From contig JAUTDP010000006.1 in the NCBI GenBank assembly GCA_033439795.1, forward strand, positions 124,001 through 188,000: a stretch of DNA of 64,000 bases, given 5' to 3'. Below the pieces are notes generated by a model that was given only the letters and a program-made list of their open reading frames with translations, searched no databases and was not told the origin of the DNA. Positions 35,863 through 46,926 of the stretch are shown here, piece by piece (position 1 is the stretch's first letter; every line of letters begins with the position of its first letter). The position numbers were made by a program, and so were the translations under genes. The DNA comes from Sordaria brevicollis. Taxonomy: Eukaryota; Ascomycota; Sordariomycetes; Sordariales; Sordariaceae.

Positions 35863-37047
35863 TCACCCCCTGTTCAACGTATTTCCACTCCCCTTAGGAT
35901 TCGCCTCCACAAACTCATCCCATGCCCTCGCCTTCATCGTCTCCGCATCCAGCTTCTCATGATCATCCTCATCATTCGGATCCTTCTCTCCCGCCTTCCA
36001 ACTCGCCTCTCCGCCTCCCTCAATGATACCGCCCCGCCTCCTCTCCTCCTCCAGATACTCGTCAATAGACATAGTCGGCAGGTTATGCCCCGGCCTGAAC
36101 ACTCCCTTGGCAATCTCCTGCCTCGTCCCCGTCAGCGTAAACGGCCGCAGCGGCCTGCCCTCCTTGGACAACAATGGCCCGCTACCACCTAGTATCCCCT
36201 GCAGCCGACTAAGCGGCATATCCAACCTGTCACTGTAGTCGCGATCCGCGCCTCCTTGTCGTCGCCGTAGATCGTCTTGCGCTCCCATATCGTTGCTTGT
36301 TTGGTTTCGTAGTTGTTGCGAAGGAGGCTCGCGCGGAGCCATGTTGAGCACTTCCAGCTCGCGGTTGAGACTCTCAAGCGCCTGGAAGGTCAAGTGTGTG
36401 CAAAGATCGAGGTGGGCGAGGTGGACGGAGCGAACAACTTCTTCGTCTCCAGTACTGCTTCCTCCTTGTCCTGTTGTTTCGTCATCTTCTAACTCGAGAT
36501 CAGCGGCGGCGTACTCGGGTCGTTGTCGCAAGTAGGCGAGTTTCTGGCGCAACTCCTTTTCGGCCTTGAAGTTTGCGATCTTGGCATTGCGACGCGCGTT
36601 GGGGTCGGAGGTTGATGAGACCACGCTGAACTCGGTCGGACTGTCGGTGTACCGCTCGAGAAGCTTCTTGTAGGTTGGGTTTAGCAGGCCTTCGTAGCTG
36701 TCGAGCAGGTGAAGGTAGCGCTCGTAGGCTTCGCGGGCCTGGGCGAGGAGCCGTTTTCGTTCGTCGGGTGAGGGTGTGGGGGAGGGGATCTTTTGGATGA
36801 GCTCGGCGAGGTGGTAGTTGACGAGAAGATAGGGGAGGTCGTTTGTGTTGAGGTCTTCAAGACCTTCGTTGGAGCTGAAGAGGGAGAGGGCGCTGATCTG
36901 CGAAAGGCAGGACTGGTAGAGCTTGATGGCGGCCGAGACGGTGTCGGCGTAGTCGGAGGGATTCGGTGGTGAGTTCTCGAGAGAGAGGCGCTTGTCTTCG
37001 GCGGCGGCGAAGGTGGCCTTGAGAGACCTGGGTTCTTGATCGCTCAT
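35863..37047 (-). CDS. tap42: TAP42-family PP2A regulator
   Basis: Single exon, 394 residues from the ATG at 37047 (MSDQEPRSL). The frame stays open 64 codons further upstream, but that part lacks homology cues. The N-terminal half is alpha-helical and TPR-like (the region that binds the phosphatase catalytic subunit), with RRNAKIANFKAEKELRQKL in the middle, a strongly conserved TAP42/alpha4 motif. The C-terminal part has RPFTLTGTRQEIAKGVFRPG and the conserved PTMSIDEYLEEERRRGG, followed by KARAWDEFVEANPKGSGN, close to the family's terminal signature. TAP42 binds PP2A-like phosphatases downstream of TOR signalling. It is convergent with the helicase gene, with only 178 bases between their stops. 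Confidence 0.93.
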   Translation of the reverse strand: MSDQEPRSLKATFAAAEDKRLSLENSPPNPSDYADTVSAAIKLYQSCLSQISALSLFSSNEGLEDLNTNDLPYLLVNYHLAELIQKIPSPTPSPDERKRLLAQAREAYERYLHLLDSYEGLLNPTYKKLLERYTDSPTEFSVVSSTSDPNARRNAKIANFKAEKELRQKLAYLRQRPEYAAADLELEDDETTGQGGSSTGDEEVVRSVHLAHLDLCTHLTFQALESLNRELEVLNMAPREPPSQQLRNQTSNDMGAQDDLRRRQGGADRDYSDRLDMPLSRLQGILGGSGPLLSKEGRPLRPFTLTGTRQEIAKGVFRPGHNLPTMSIDEYLEEERRRGGIIEGGGEASWKAGEKDPNDEDDHEKLDAETMKARAWDEFVEANPKGSGNTLNRG

Positions 37048-37821
37048 TTTGTGATCTCTTGGACACTGCGGAAGGAAATGGAGCGGACGTTTGTCAGATA
37101 ACGGGTGAATACCCTCTAGGGATGGTGATGTCTGGATGCTGCTGCTCTGTTGGAGGGATCTGGAATTCTGTGAACTTAGATGGATGGAGATGACAACTGA
37201 GCTCAGCTTCAGTGGATATTGGTTCAAGTTGGGGAACAATTGACAGCAGTGCGGGGCATGTCACTCCATGTCAATTGCAACTGAGTGGGACCTTGTCCGT
37301 TTGCCCCGCTCTGATCCTCGCTCCGATCTCCTTGCCAAGAACTGTTAATTCTTATCGCTTATCGGGTTCTCATTCGATATGTCCAGGCCAGATACTATAC
37401 TTTTCCAGTTTCTTAACAGAGCGACGGGAGCGGTCAAGCGATCACTGAGAGATATTTCTTACCGTCTTTCGCTTTCCAAAGATTCTGTGCTTCAGTTCCA
37501 GATCTCGAAACACCTGGGTCGTGGGAACGATCACGAAATCGGCCTCGTCTCGATTCTTGGGTGGTTGGCCAAAAGGGTTATTGTGGAGACGATATGACGG
37601 CACCCGGACGGCACAATGAGTCTCGGCTTCCAATTCCAGTGACTGATGGCATGTTCTCGTTCCCGTCTCTTCTGCCGCTTGATTCCGTCTCCCATTGAGG
37701 TTCTTTCCATCTTGGCTCTTTGATGTCTACCTGTACCGGCTGGACTTTTAAAAGTGGCACCACCTTTCAGCTCAAGTGGAAGGTTTACGACGGGACTCAA
37801 TTTGTTTGAATTGTCCTGCCA
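37048..37821. other. Divergent promoter region
   Basis: This separates minus-strand tap42 from plus-strand pyridoxamine-phosphate oxidase and presumably contains both promoters. No gene is seen. Confidence 0.5.
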
Positions 37822-38786
37822 ATGCGAACAAGTTGTCGTCGCCTGTTCTCTGTCTCTACAATCACATCTCGTCCCAAGCCTTTGAACGCTCGTGTAGCCA
37901 CCTTCACAACCAAAACAATCCAAATGGCGCTCCATCCGGCTCAAGACGGCGCAAAGCTCATCTGTAAGTTAAAGATGGAGTACTTACTTGGAGATACCAA
38001 TGGTACATGAGCTAACTCGGTTGTCCAGTTGCTCCCGCTGGTACTCTTGCCGATCCGTCCGTCCCCGGCCAAGCTGCCCAGTTCCTCAAGGCCGAAACTC
38101 GTGGAGGTTTGCGACGCTCCAATCTTGACCCCGAAAGCCCCATCACGCAGTTCCACACATGGTTCACCGATGCTTCCCAGCCCGAAACGGGAGTCTCACA
38201 CCCCGAAACCTGCACGCTCTCGACTGCGCAGTTGCCCTCTGGTCGCGTCTCGGCCCGCATGGTATACATGAAGGAGTTGGACCCAAAGGGCTTTGTGATC
38301 TATAGCAACTTTGGCACCAGCGGGAAGGCAAGGGACTTGTTTGGTAGCGAGGATGGATCCAGCACTGGTAATCCGTGGGCTTCCCTCGTCTTCTGGTGGG
38401 AGCCGTTGGAGAGACAGGTTCGAGTTGAGGGAAGAGCAGAGCGCTTGACAACAGAGGAGAGCCAGGCCTACTTCGACACGAGAGTTCGTGGCAGTCGTCT
38501 TGGCGCCTGGTCAAGCAAACAAAGTGCTGTCCTCCATCCCGACCCTGCGAACCCTGAGGATGACGGACGAACACAGCTGGAGAAGTGGGTCAAGGAGTCG
38601 GAACAGCGTTTTGAAGGCCAGGAGAAGATTCCCGTCCCGGAGTTCTGGGGAGGCTTGAGAATCGTTCCTGAGCGGGTCGAGTTTTGGCAAGGGAGGCAAA
38701 ACAGGCTACATGATCGGTTTGTGTACGACCGCGTCCACCAAGATGGAGGTGAAGACAAGTGGACTTTGGAAAGGTTAAGTCCCTAG
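37822..38786 (+). CDS. pdx3: Pyridoxamine 5'-phosphate oxidase
   Basis: Exons 37822-37963 and 38029-38786 give 299 residues. The enzyme makes pyridoxal 5'-phosphate from pyridoxine or pyridoxamine phosphate, using FMN and oxygen. The FMN-binding split-barrel core includes SGRVSARMVYMKELDPKGF, YSNFGTSGKARDL and ASLVFWWEPLERQVRVEG. The C-terminal family signature is intact, with WGGLRIVPERVEFWQGR followed by NRLHDRF. Two in-frame starts are visible. The first, used here, adds a 34-residue basic, acid-free leader (MRTSCRRLFSVSTITSRPKP) that looks like a mitochondrial targeting sequence. The second at 37924 (MALHPAQDG) would give a cytosolic enzyme of 265 residues. The intron is 65 bp. Confidence 0.93.
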
Positions 38787-39526
38787 ATTTCGTTCTCGCC
38801 GGTTGGCTCACTTCTACCAATGATCATGATCGGTTTCCTCTTTTCTCTGCCTACCCGGCACATTTTGGTCCCGGTTTGTTTGTCCAACAACTTCCATACA
38901 AACGGTAATCCGAACCCCCTCCCCATCAATAGCGAGATGCTAGAGTTGTGTTCGACCAACTACAATGAGTCGAGACGATAGAAAAGGGGGCTTTTCATCT
39001 CACCTATGGCAGTAGTGTAACCTTTTCTGTCTTCATCTCGTCTGCTCCGCGTGTTTGTATAAAAGCGGGGCCCCAGCTTTTGCACCTGCCTGAACCTCGC
39101 AGCTTGGTGCTTCGTTCTTCCCCAAGACCTTCACTCACTCACAAACACTCCAAACTGTCATCGCATGTTTCCTTCCCTTGCCTTCTATAAATCCTCTCTT
39201 TTGCACGCCGATTGTTTCCAGACTCTTACTTCTCCTCCAATTCAACCATTTTTTTTTTTGCTTCTGTCGAGGCTTGTCGGACCGAAGCTGAGAAGATCTA
39301 TTGGGAGGCTGCGATTCCAGTGCCGGCCACATCAGGCCATATCTTGGGTTTGATCCAGCTATTTATTATTCTGTGGCTATCAGGACATTCAACTTTCCAC
39401 ATATCACACGGCATCTTATCAATTGTGATTTGGGCGGCGCCCTCTTTTACGAAATTGTCACCGAGCCTTCATCACGTTCGTCAGAAGAAGGAGGGGAAAA
39501 AAGGAAAAGAACGATAGTCCATCACC
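38787..39526. other. Intergenic, Dicer promoter and leader
   Basis: No gene is seen. It contains a TATA box at 39058 and a long leader of up to about 430 bases before the Dicer ATG. Confidence 0.5.
39058..39065 (+). promoter_or_regulatory. TATA box, Dicer gene
   Basis: TATAAAAG is followed by GC-rich sequence, about 460 bases upstream of the Dicer ATG on the same strand. It is the best core-promoter candidate there; the transcription start is not known. Confidence 0.45.
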
Positions 39527-42500
39527 ATGACATTGTTGGCTACTCCGCCACCCTCCATTCGCATGGCGGCGACTAGTCAGATCATCTGCGACAAGGAAGA
39601 TCTGATAGATCTCGCTCAGGAAAATTTGGCCTCTGAGCACGACACCAAAGATCCAATATCTCCTGCTCAAGAAGACGTCGCCTCCAAACACGACAATGAA
39701 GAAGACGCCGCCTCCGAACACGAAGACCGAGGAGACGCCTCTGATGTCGAGAGTGAGGACGGCGTCAAAAGGTGGACAGTGAATCCGGAACCCAAACCCA
39801 AGAAGATATCGGCCAAGAAGCTGGCCGACAACGCTGCTTTCGACTCATGGATTGAGGAGAACCAGGAAGCTCTTGCAAGAGACCAACGAAAGGCGGCGAT
39901 AGCAGCGGCAAGGTTGGCCGGCGTGGACAATTTGCCCGCTATTGGCTTCGACAGCCAAAGAATCATAACTTCACCACGAGAATACCAAGTCGAGCTTTTC
40001 GAACGAGCAAAGCAACAAAACACGATTGCCGTACTGGATACAGGTAAGTTAAGTTCGTCTCGAACCGCCCACCTTGGCCCTTTTTCTGACGGATTCAAAT
40101 CTTGGATAGGATCTGGAAAGACTTTGATTGCCGCCATGTTGTTACGCTGGGTCATTAATGGTGAGTTGGAGGACCGGGACAAGGGTTTACCCAAACGGAT
40201 CGCCTTCTTCCTGGTCGACAAGGTAGCCTTGGTGTTCCAACAACACAGCTTTCTCACCAAAAACCTCGACTTCCCAATGGAGAGACTGTGCGGTGAGTTG
40301 GTGGAGGGTGTCGAGTCCAAGGGTTTCTGGAAGGAAACATTCGACAACAATGAAGTGGTCGTCTGTACTGCTGAGATTCTAAGCACGGCGCTCCATCATT
40401 CCTGGGTTACCATGGACCAGATCAGCCTCTTGATCTTTGACGAAGCCCATCACACCAAAAAGGATCATCCGTACGCTCGTATCATTAAGAACTTCTATAT
40501 CGAAGAGAAGCTCGAGAGGAAACCAAGAATTCTGGGCTTGACGGCCTCTCCGGTTGATGCAAAAAGCGACCCAAAACGCGCTGCGGCAGAACTGGAAGCA
40601 TTGCTTCACAGCCAAATAGCAACAGCCGCGGATCCTACCTCCATTCAACATACGATTTGCAAACCCAAAGCCGAGCTAGTCGTCACGTATGCACGCGGTC
40701 GACCGGACGCAGAGACGGAGCTCAATAAGGAACTGCGTAATCTCGTTGGGGGGCACGAGCTGTTCAAGAAGCCGCTCTTCTTTACTACCTCAGCAGTATC
40801 ACATTTGGGCACATGGTGTGCTGATCGGTATTGGCAGCTCTTCTTCAAGCAAGAGGATATTGTTAAGCTGGAGTTACGCACTGAGAGAGGTCTCATGAAA
40901 GTTTCGGCCCTTGATGAGGTCACCGAAAAGCACGTGAAACAAGTTCGCGCGGCACAGAAGATTGTTAATGCGCACAACTTCCTTCCCGCCGCTCTCGATC
41001 CGGCGATGTTATCGCCCAAGGTTATCATGCTTGTTAGAGTCTTGCGTGACCAGTTCGAGAGGGGCGTGGGTGCCCAGAGATGCATCGTCTTTGTCCGACA
41101 ACGGAACACGGCCATGCTGCTGGCGGATCTGCTTCGGCAGCCCGAGATTAAGTCTCATATACCCGGCATTGTAGCGGAAAGCCTGATTGGGGGTGGGACA
41201 ACTGGCTCGAGCTATGTCAACGCCAAGATCAACTTTCAGCAGCAAAACAGGATCATTCGAAAGTTCAAGCGTGGTGAGATAAACTGCTTATTTGCAACTT
41301 CCGTTGCTGAGGAAGGTCTCGACATTCCAGATTGCAATATCGTTATCAGATTCGACCTCTATGATACCCTGATCCAGTGTATCCAGTCACGCGGTCGAGC
41401 TCGTCGTCCAGATTCTTGTTACATCCAAATGATCGAGGAACGCAATCCGGACCAATTGAAAAAGCTGAAAGATGCCAAAATGAAGGAAGATGTCTTGCGC
41501 AAGTTCTGCGAGGCTCTTCCTGAAGACAGGAAACTAACGGACAACCACTCGAACCTGGACCATCTACTCCGCAAGGAAAAGGGTAAAAGACAGTATACTG
41601 TTCCAGAAACTGGTGCGAAACTCAGCTATATGCAAAGCCTCATATGTCTCGCCAATTTCACCGCGACCCTACCACATCCACCGGAGACAAGCTTGACGCC
41701 GGAATACTACATCACTCCCGTTCCGGGTGGCTTTCAGTGCGAGGTTGTCATGCCTGATGCATCTCCTATCAAGAGTGCGGTTGGCAAAGTACATTTGAGT
41801 AAAGGAGCGGCCAAATGTGCAGCTGCATTCGAGCTCTGTCTTGCTTTACTCAAAGCTGGTTACTTGGATAACCACCTCCAGTCCAAGTTCACCAAGCAGC
41901 TTCCGGAAATGCGGAATGCTCGCCTTGCTGTCAGCTCAAAGAAGAGGAGGGAGTACGCCATGCGTTTGAAGCCAGAATTATGGTCGGTCCGAGGCGAGGT
42001 TACGGAGCTTTATGCCACTGCGTTTGTTCTAGAGAATCCAGACGCCCTTGGACGTAGCTCTCGTCCGCTTCTACTTCTGAGTAGAAGCGCTCTTCCAGAA
42101 GTGGCGACCTTTCCGCTCTTTTTCGGCACCAAGCGCTTTTCTAAAGTCCGCTGCGTGCCTATCCGAGGTTCTGTCCAGGCTGACGAAGCGCTGGTGGAGC
42201 AACTTACTCGCTTCACTCTGAAAGCTTTCATGGATGTTTTCAGCAAGGAATACGAGGCCACGGCAGTCGACCTTCCGTACTTTCTGTCCCCAATGGATGG
42301 GGGTCACGGGTTCGACTTCCGCTTGGCCAAGAGCCCGGCAGTACTCATTGACCGAAAGACGCTAGCGTACGTCAGTGAGAACGAGAAGGTGCCTTATACC
42401 TTTCTTGAGCCAGATGAGTTTTTCCAGGACAAGTTTGTCGTTGACCCATACGACGGAGCACGGAAGTTTTTCACCCGTCACCGCCGTCATGATATGAAGG

Positions 42501-44508
42501 CCACGGATCCGGTGCCGGATGGCATTATCGCGCCTAATCACAGGGCTTGGAAAGGCTTAGGTACCACGCATGATATTCTGAACTACAGCAACAGCTTGTG
42601 GTCCAAGGCGCGTGGCTTTCTAGTATTCCAAGCGGAACAGCCTGTCGTGGAGGCTGGGCTTATATCCACTCGTCGAGACTTTCTTGACGAAACCATCACC
42701 GATGAGGACTTGGCACTAAAGAAGTGCTTCTTGGTTCTTGAGCCCATGAGAATATCCCCTGTAAGTTTGTCCACGTCTGAGCCTAAAGAATGATTCTAAC
42801 ATGTCCTATCCAGATACCAGCAGATGTAACAGCAATGCTTCTCTGCTTCCCATCCATCATTCACCGGGTAGAGTCTAATCTAGTTGCGTTGGATGCATGC
42901 AAGCTCCTGGGTCTAGAACTGCGCCCTGACCTCGCCCTTGAAGCCTTCACCAAGGACAGCGATAACTCGGACGAGCACGATGCCGAGCAGGAGAATTTCC
43001 AGACTGGAATGGGTGACAACTACGAAAGACTTGAGTTTCTCGGCGACTCCTTCTTGAAGATGGCAACGACCATGGCCATCTATACCTTGATTCCTGACAA
43101 AGGCGAATTTGAATATCACGTCGAGCGCATGCTTTTAATCTGCAACAAGAACCTTTTCAACAACGCCCTAGAACTAGGCCTCGAAGAATACATCCGCTCC
43201 ATGTCGTTTAGCCGGAGACAATGGTATCCAGAGGGTCTAGTCTTGAAGAAGGGCAAGACGAAGGACTCGCGTACGCGACATAGTCTGGCGGACAAGTCCA
43301 TCGCCGACGTTTGCGAGGCCCTCATCGGCGCAGCCTACCTCACCGGTCAAGAGAAGGGCAGCTTCGACATGGCCATCAAAGCCGTCACCGCCATGGTCAA
43401 AGACAAGAAACACCGCATGACCAGCTACGGCGATTACTACGCCGTCTACGAAAAGCCTCCCTGGCAAACGGCACCGGCCAACAGTGCCCAACGCGAAATG
43501 GCCAATAAGCTCGCTGAGCGGATGGGCTACAAGTTCAAGCACCCGCGTCTTTTGCGCGCAGCCTTCCAGCACCCAACCTACCCTTCCCTCTACGAACGTC
43601 TCCCTTCCTACCAGCGCCTCGAATTCCTCGGCGACGCTCTCTTCGACATGGTGGCGGTGGACTACCTCTTCCGCAACTTCCCCTCCGCCGACCCTCAATG
43701 GCTAACAGAGCACAAAATGGCCATGGTCTCCAACCAGTTCCTCTGCTGCCTATCCTTCCACCTCGGATTCTACAAAAACATCAACACCATGTCGCCTGCC
43801 GTCTCCAGGGACATCACCGAGTACGTTGCCGAGATGGAAGATGCCCTCGAAGCAGCTAAACAAGCGGCCATCGACGCCGGCAAGACCGCCGACGACTACA
43901 GTCGCGATTACTGGGTCCACCTCACGCACATCACCCGCACACCCAAGTGTCTGTCCGACGTAGTAGAAGCCTACATCGGCGCCATCTTCGTCGACAGTGA
44001 GTACGACTACTCGGTCGTGCAAGAATTCTTCACCACCCACGTCCTGCCCTTCTTCAAGGACATGCACCTGTACGACTCGTTCGCCAACAAACACCCGGTT
44101 ACTTTTGTGGCGAACATGATGGCGCACAAGTTCGGCTGCACCGAGTGGAGGCCCATGGTTAGGGAGATGGATACAGATCTTAGTAAGAAAGGAAGAGGCG
44201 GCGAAGGTGGAACTGATGGTAGTGGTGGTGCGGTGGCTGGCGAAGCGAGCGAGGTTGACCCGCCCAAGGTGATCTCGGGCTTGGTAATTCATTCCAAGAC
44301 GGTGGTGCATGCCGTGGCGGCCAGTGGAAGGTATGCAAAGAGTGCGATGGCGAAGAAGGCCATCAAGATGCTGGAGGGTTTGACGGTGGACGAGTTTCGG
44401 GAGAGGTTTAGGTGCGATTGTAAGGGCGTGCCGATGGAGGTTGATGGTGGTGTGCCCAGCGCGGAGGACAGTGGAGATGGGGAGGATACGCATGGGACGG
44501 AGGTTTAA
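39527..44508 (+). CDS. dcl-1: Dicer-like ribonuclease DCL-1
   Basis: Exons 39527-40043, 40110-42760 and 42814-44508 give 1,620 residues. Domains in order: an acidic N-terminus with the RWTVNPEPKPKKISAKK block; an N-terminal DEAD-like helicase with Walker A VLDTGSGKT (about 168-177) and DEAHH (about 282); helicase C ending in RGRARRPDS; a Dicer dimerisation domain (LANFTATLPHPPE onward); a PAZ-like region (FVVDPYDGARKFF); RNase IIIa (YERLEFLGDSFLK near 1128, with DVCEALIGAAY); RNase IIIb (YQRLEFLGDALFD near 1325, with DVVEAYIGAIF); and a C-terminal dsRNA-binding domain. All four catalytic acidic positions are present in each RNase III domain. PREYQVELFERAKQ and FFLVDKVALVFQQ match the DCL-1 rather than the DCL-2 subfamily. 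In Neurospora, DCL-1 acts in quelling (redundantly with DCL-2) and meiotic silencing. Confidence 0.9.
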
Positions 44509-45360
44509 GGGTTTGTTATTTCGGCATGATCATATGCTCAGCGATGATATGCTCATAACAGCGAAAGAGCACAGCGGGTATTCCTATTATGATGACAGGA
44601 GGATAGTTGGCACAGCGCTTAGCCTTACATTTTCCTTACAGATTTGAACATGAGATACTTGGTCATAGATACGGGAATCATGAAAACTCGTTATCGGGCA
44701 TGAATAGAAAAATCGAGGATTATCTTTATACTTTGCCTCTTGGTGTGCTTTGGCAATATTATGGTTCCATTGAACCACCCGTCAACGATATGATTCAACT
44801 GGCTAATAACCTCTTCTACCAAATCCATGCCTAAACTGTATCCATGCTTGTTTTCGTGCCGTTGCCAACCCAATGCCACTAATACGATCGTAAAAGGAAG
44901 AAACAAGGACAGGAACACAAAAAGAGAATTAGGAAATGTTTCTTGAAGCATCATACCTGTCCCAGCAGGAGGAGCAATAACAATGATAATTATACAGAAA
45001 AAAAACGACAACAAATGCAGACTGGTTAGGCAAACCAAACCAAACCAAACCAAACAAGCAGAGAAGGGAAACTAACCTGGAGCCTAAGCCATCGAAAGCA
45101 AAAAAGAACAAAACCCAGGTGATGATGAACCAAATTCCCATCCGTTATTTGCAATGCTCTCCCAAAAACCCGGAACAAACCAAAGCCATGCAAACGAAGC
45201 GAAGACAAACCATAACGCGAAAAGAAAAGAGAAAAAAAAGAGACCGTTCCGTTCCGTAAACTCATGGGTATCATCATGATAGTCATGCAATCCGTCATCA
45301 TCTTCCCTCCTCTTTCTTTCAACACCAATTACCTCCCCCCTTGAGCAAAAGAAGCAAGTG
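44509..45360. other. Intergenic between convergent genes
   Basis: Between the stops of dcl-1 and the insertion-bearing Rab. It holds a CAAAC repeat; no gene is seen. Confidence 0.5.
45031..45055. repeat. CAAAC pentanucleotide repeat
   Basis: Five perfect CAAAC units in the 3' intergenic space. Confidence 0.85.
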
Positions 45361-46926
45361 TCAACAACACTTCCCCTTCTTACCTCTCCCATCCTCACCT
45401 CCATATTCCTGCGACACATCCACTCCTTGCCCACCACCGCCACTACTACTCCCATCTTGCCCTCCTCCACCTCCAGGCAATAATATCCCCGGCGTCAAAA
45501 TCGCCGGCGAAAATAACCAACTCCTCCTATCCCTCCCCACACGGAAAGTAGCTCGAGGGTTGATATCAAAATACCCCGGCGCCCCATTTCCCGCGTTACC
45601 ATTCACCCCTGCACCGCCAGCACCACCCGCTCCTCCCGGCCCTGGTGTCAGGAGACCATCATGATACCCGCTCGCCGGCCCAAACAACGAAGCGCCAGGT
45701 GTGAATATTCCAGGTGTGGCAGTAGCTGCCGCCGCTAGCAAAGCTTGCTGCATCTTGCGATTTTGTTCCACCAGTTTTCTTGTTACCACACGGAAAACCT
45801 CCTCTACGCCTTCCCCTGACTCAGCGGAAATTTCATGGCAGGCATCCCATCCGACTTCCTGGCCCCAGAACCCAGACGAGCGTTTGCTAGATGGCGAGCG
45901 GGGTTCTGTGCTTTGAAAGCCTAGGCCCCGTGGACGTTGTGGTCTTGGTTGTGGACCGCCGCCGCCTCCGGTCCCGGTTGCCGTGGTTGTTGTGTGGCTG
46001 CCTTCACCGGCTGCAGTGGTCGGGGCTTCGCCGCCTCGTAACCTAATTCCTCCTAGCCCTGATAGTCCTCCGAGGCCTGATGATCGTTCTGGTTTTTCTG
46101 TTGTTGTTGGTGGTGGTAGTAACGTGGTGGTCGTAGTGTCCCTTGCGTTATCTCTCGTCCCTGTGCCAGTCCACCCTCCTAACCCACCACTACCCAACGT
46201 CAGTCCGCCACCTGCTGGTAACCCTGGCAAACCGAGGGGAGTAGCAGCAGTGGGCGGCGGTGTAGACCCAACACCCGGGTTCAAGTTCTCGGCTACGTAG
46301 GCGATGCAGCGCTCAAAGGGGACTTCGCGCTTCGAAGGGTCGCGGGCGACTATATCGGCCTTTGTGCCGACAACGTGCAAGACGATGTCGTGAGGGAGGT
46401 TTCGTCGGAGTTCGGTCAGCCACATGCCCATCTCGGCGAAGGAGGCGGCGTCGGTGATGGAGTAGCAGAGGATGCAAGCGTTGGCGCCGCGGTAGTAGAG
46501 GCGGGAGATGGAGCGGAAACGTTCTTGGCCGGCTGTTTCAAGCATCTATTAGCATATAATATCATTATACTATTGATGTCCTGTTTGGGAAGTTTCGGGG
46601 ATGGTTACATGTGATAGTGAATGAGTGGGGCTGTATAGTTGGAGCAGAAGGAGGAGGAGCAGGACATGGGTAGCTGATGGATGAGGATATATGTAAAGTG
46701 TTAGTAAGTAGACAAAGATGTTGAACATACCAGTATCCCATATTTGCAGGCGCACTACGGTGTCGGTATCGGCGTCGATAACGCGCTTCGTCATCATGCT
46801 GGCGCCAACGGTCGAAGTGATCTGGGCCGGGTTGAAGGCACCCTTGCAGAAGCGCGTCACTAGGGATGTTTTGCCGACGCCCTGGGAGCCGAGGACGACT
46901 ATTTTTGCCTCGAGAGAGGACGACAT
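45361..46926 (-). CDS. Divergent Rab GTPase with long internal insertion
   Basis: Exons 46926-46731 and 46532-45361 give 455 residues, more than twice a normal Rab. G motifs: GSQGVGKT (13-20), WDTAGQERF (63-71), GTKAD (121-125, a variant of NKxD) and ISAES (300-304). It ends in KCC for prenylation. About 140 residues of Gly/Thr/Pro-rich low complexity (roughly 150-288) separate G4 from G5, and a second Gly/Pro-rich stretch (about 335-445) precedes the CC tail. The core resembles endosomal Rab5/21/24-like proteins (SISRLYYRGANACILCYSITD). The join through the 198-bp intron restores WDTAGQE. Its role is probably in membrane traffic; the exact subfamily is not settled. Both repetitive regions are in frame, so this is not a frameshift artefact. 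Confidence 0.85.

Noticed and set aside
39667..40386. A 239-codon minus-strand frame
   Set aside because: Antisense of the dcl-1 N-terminal coding region.
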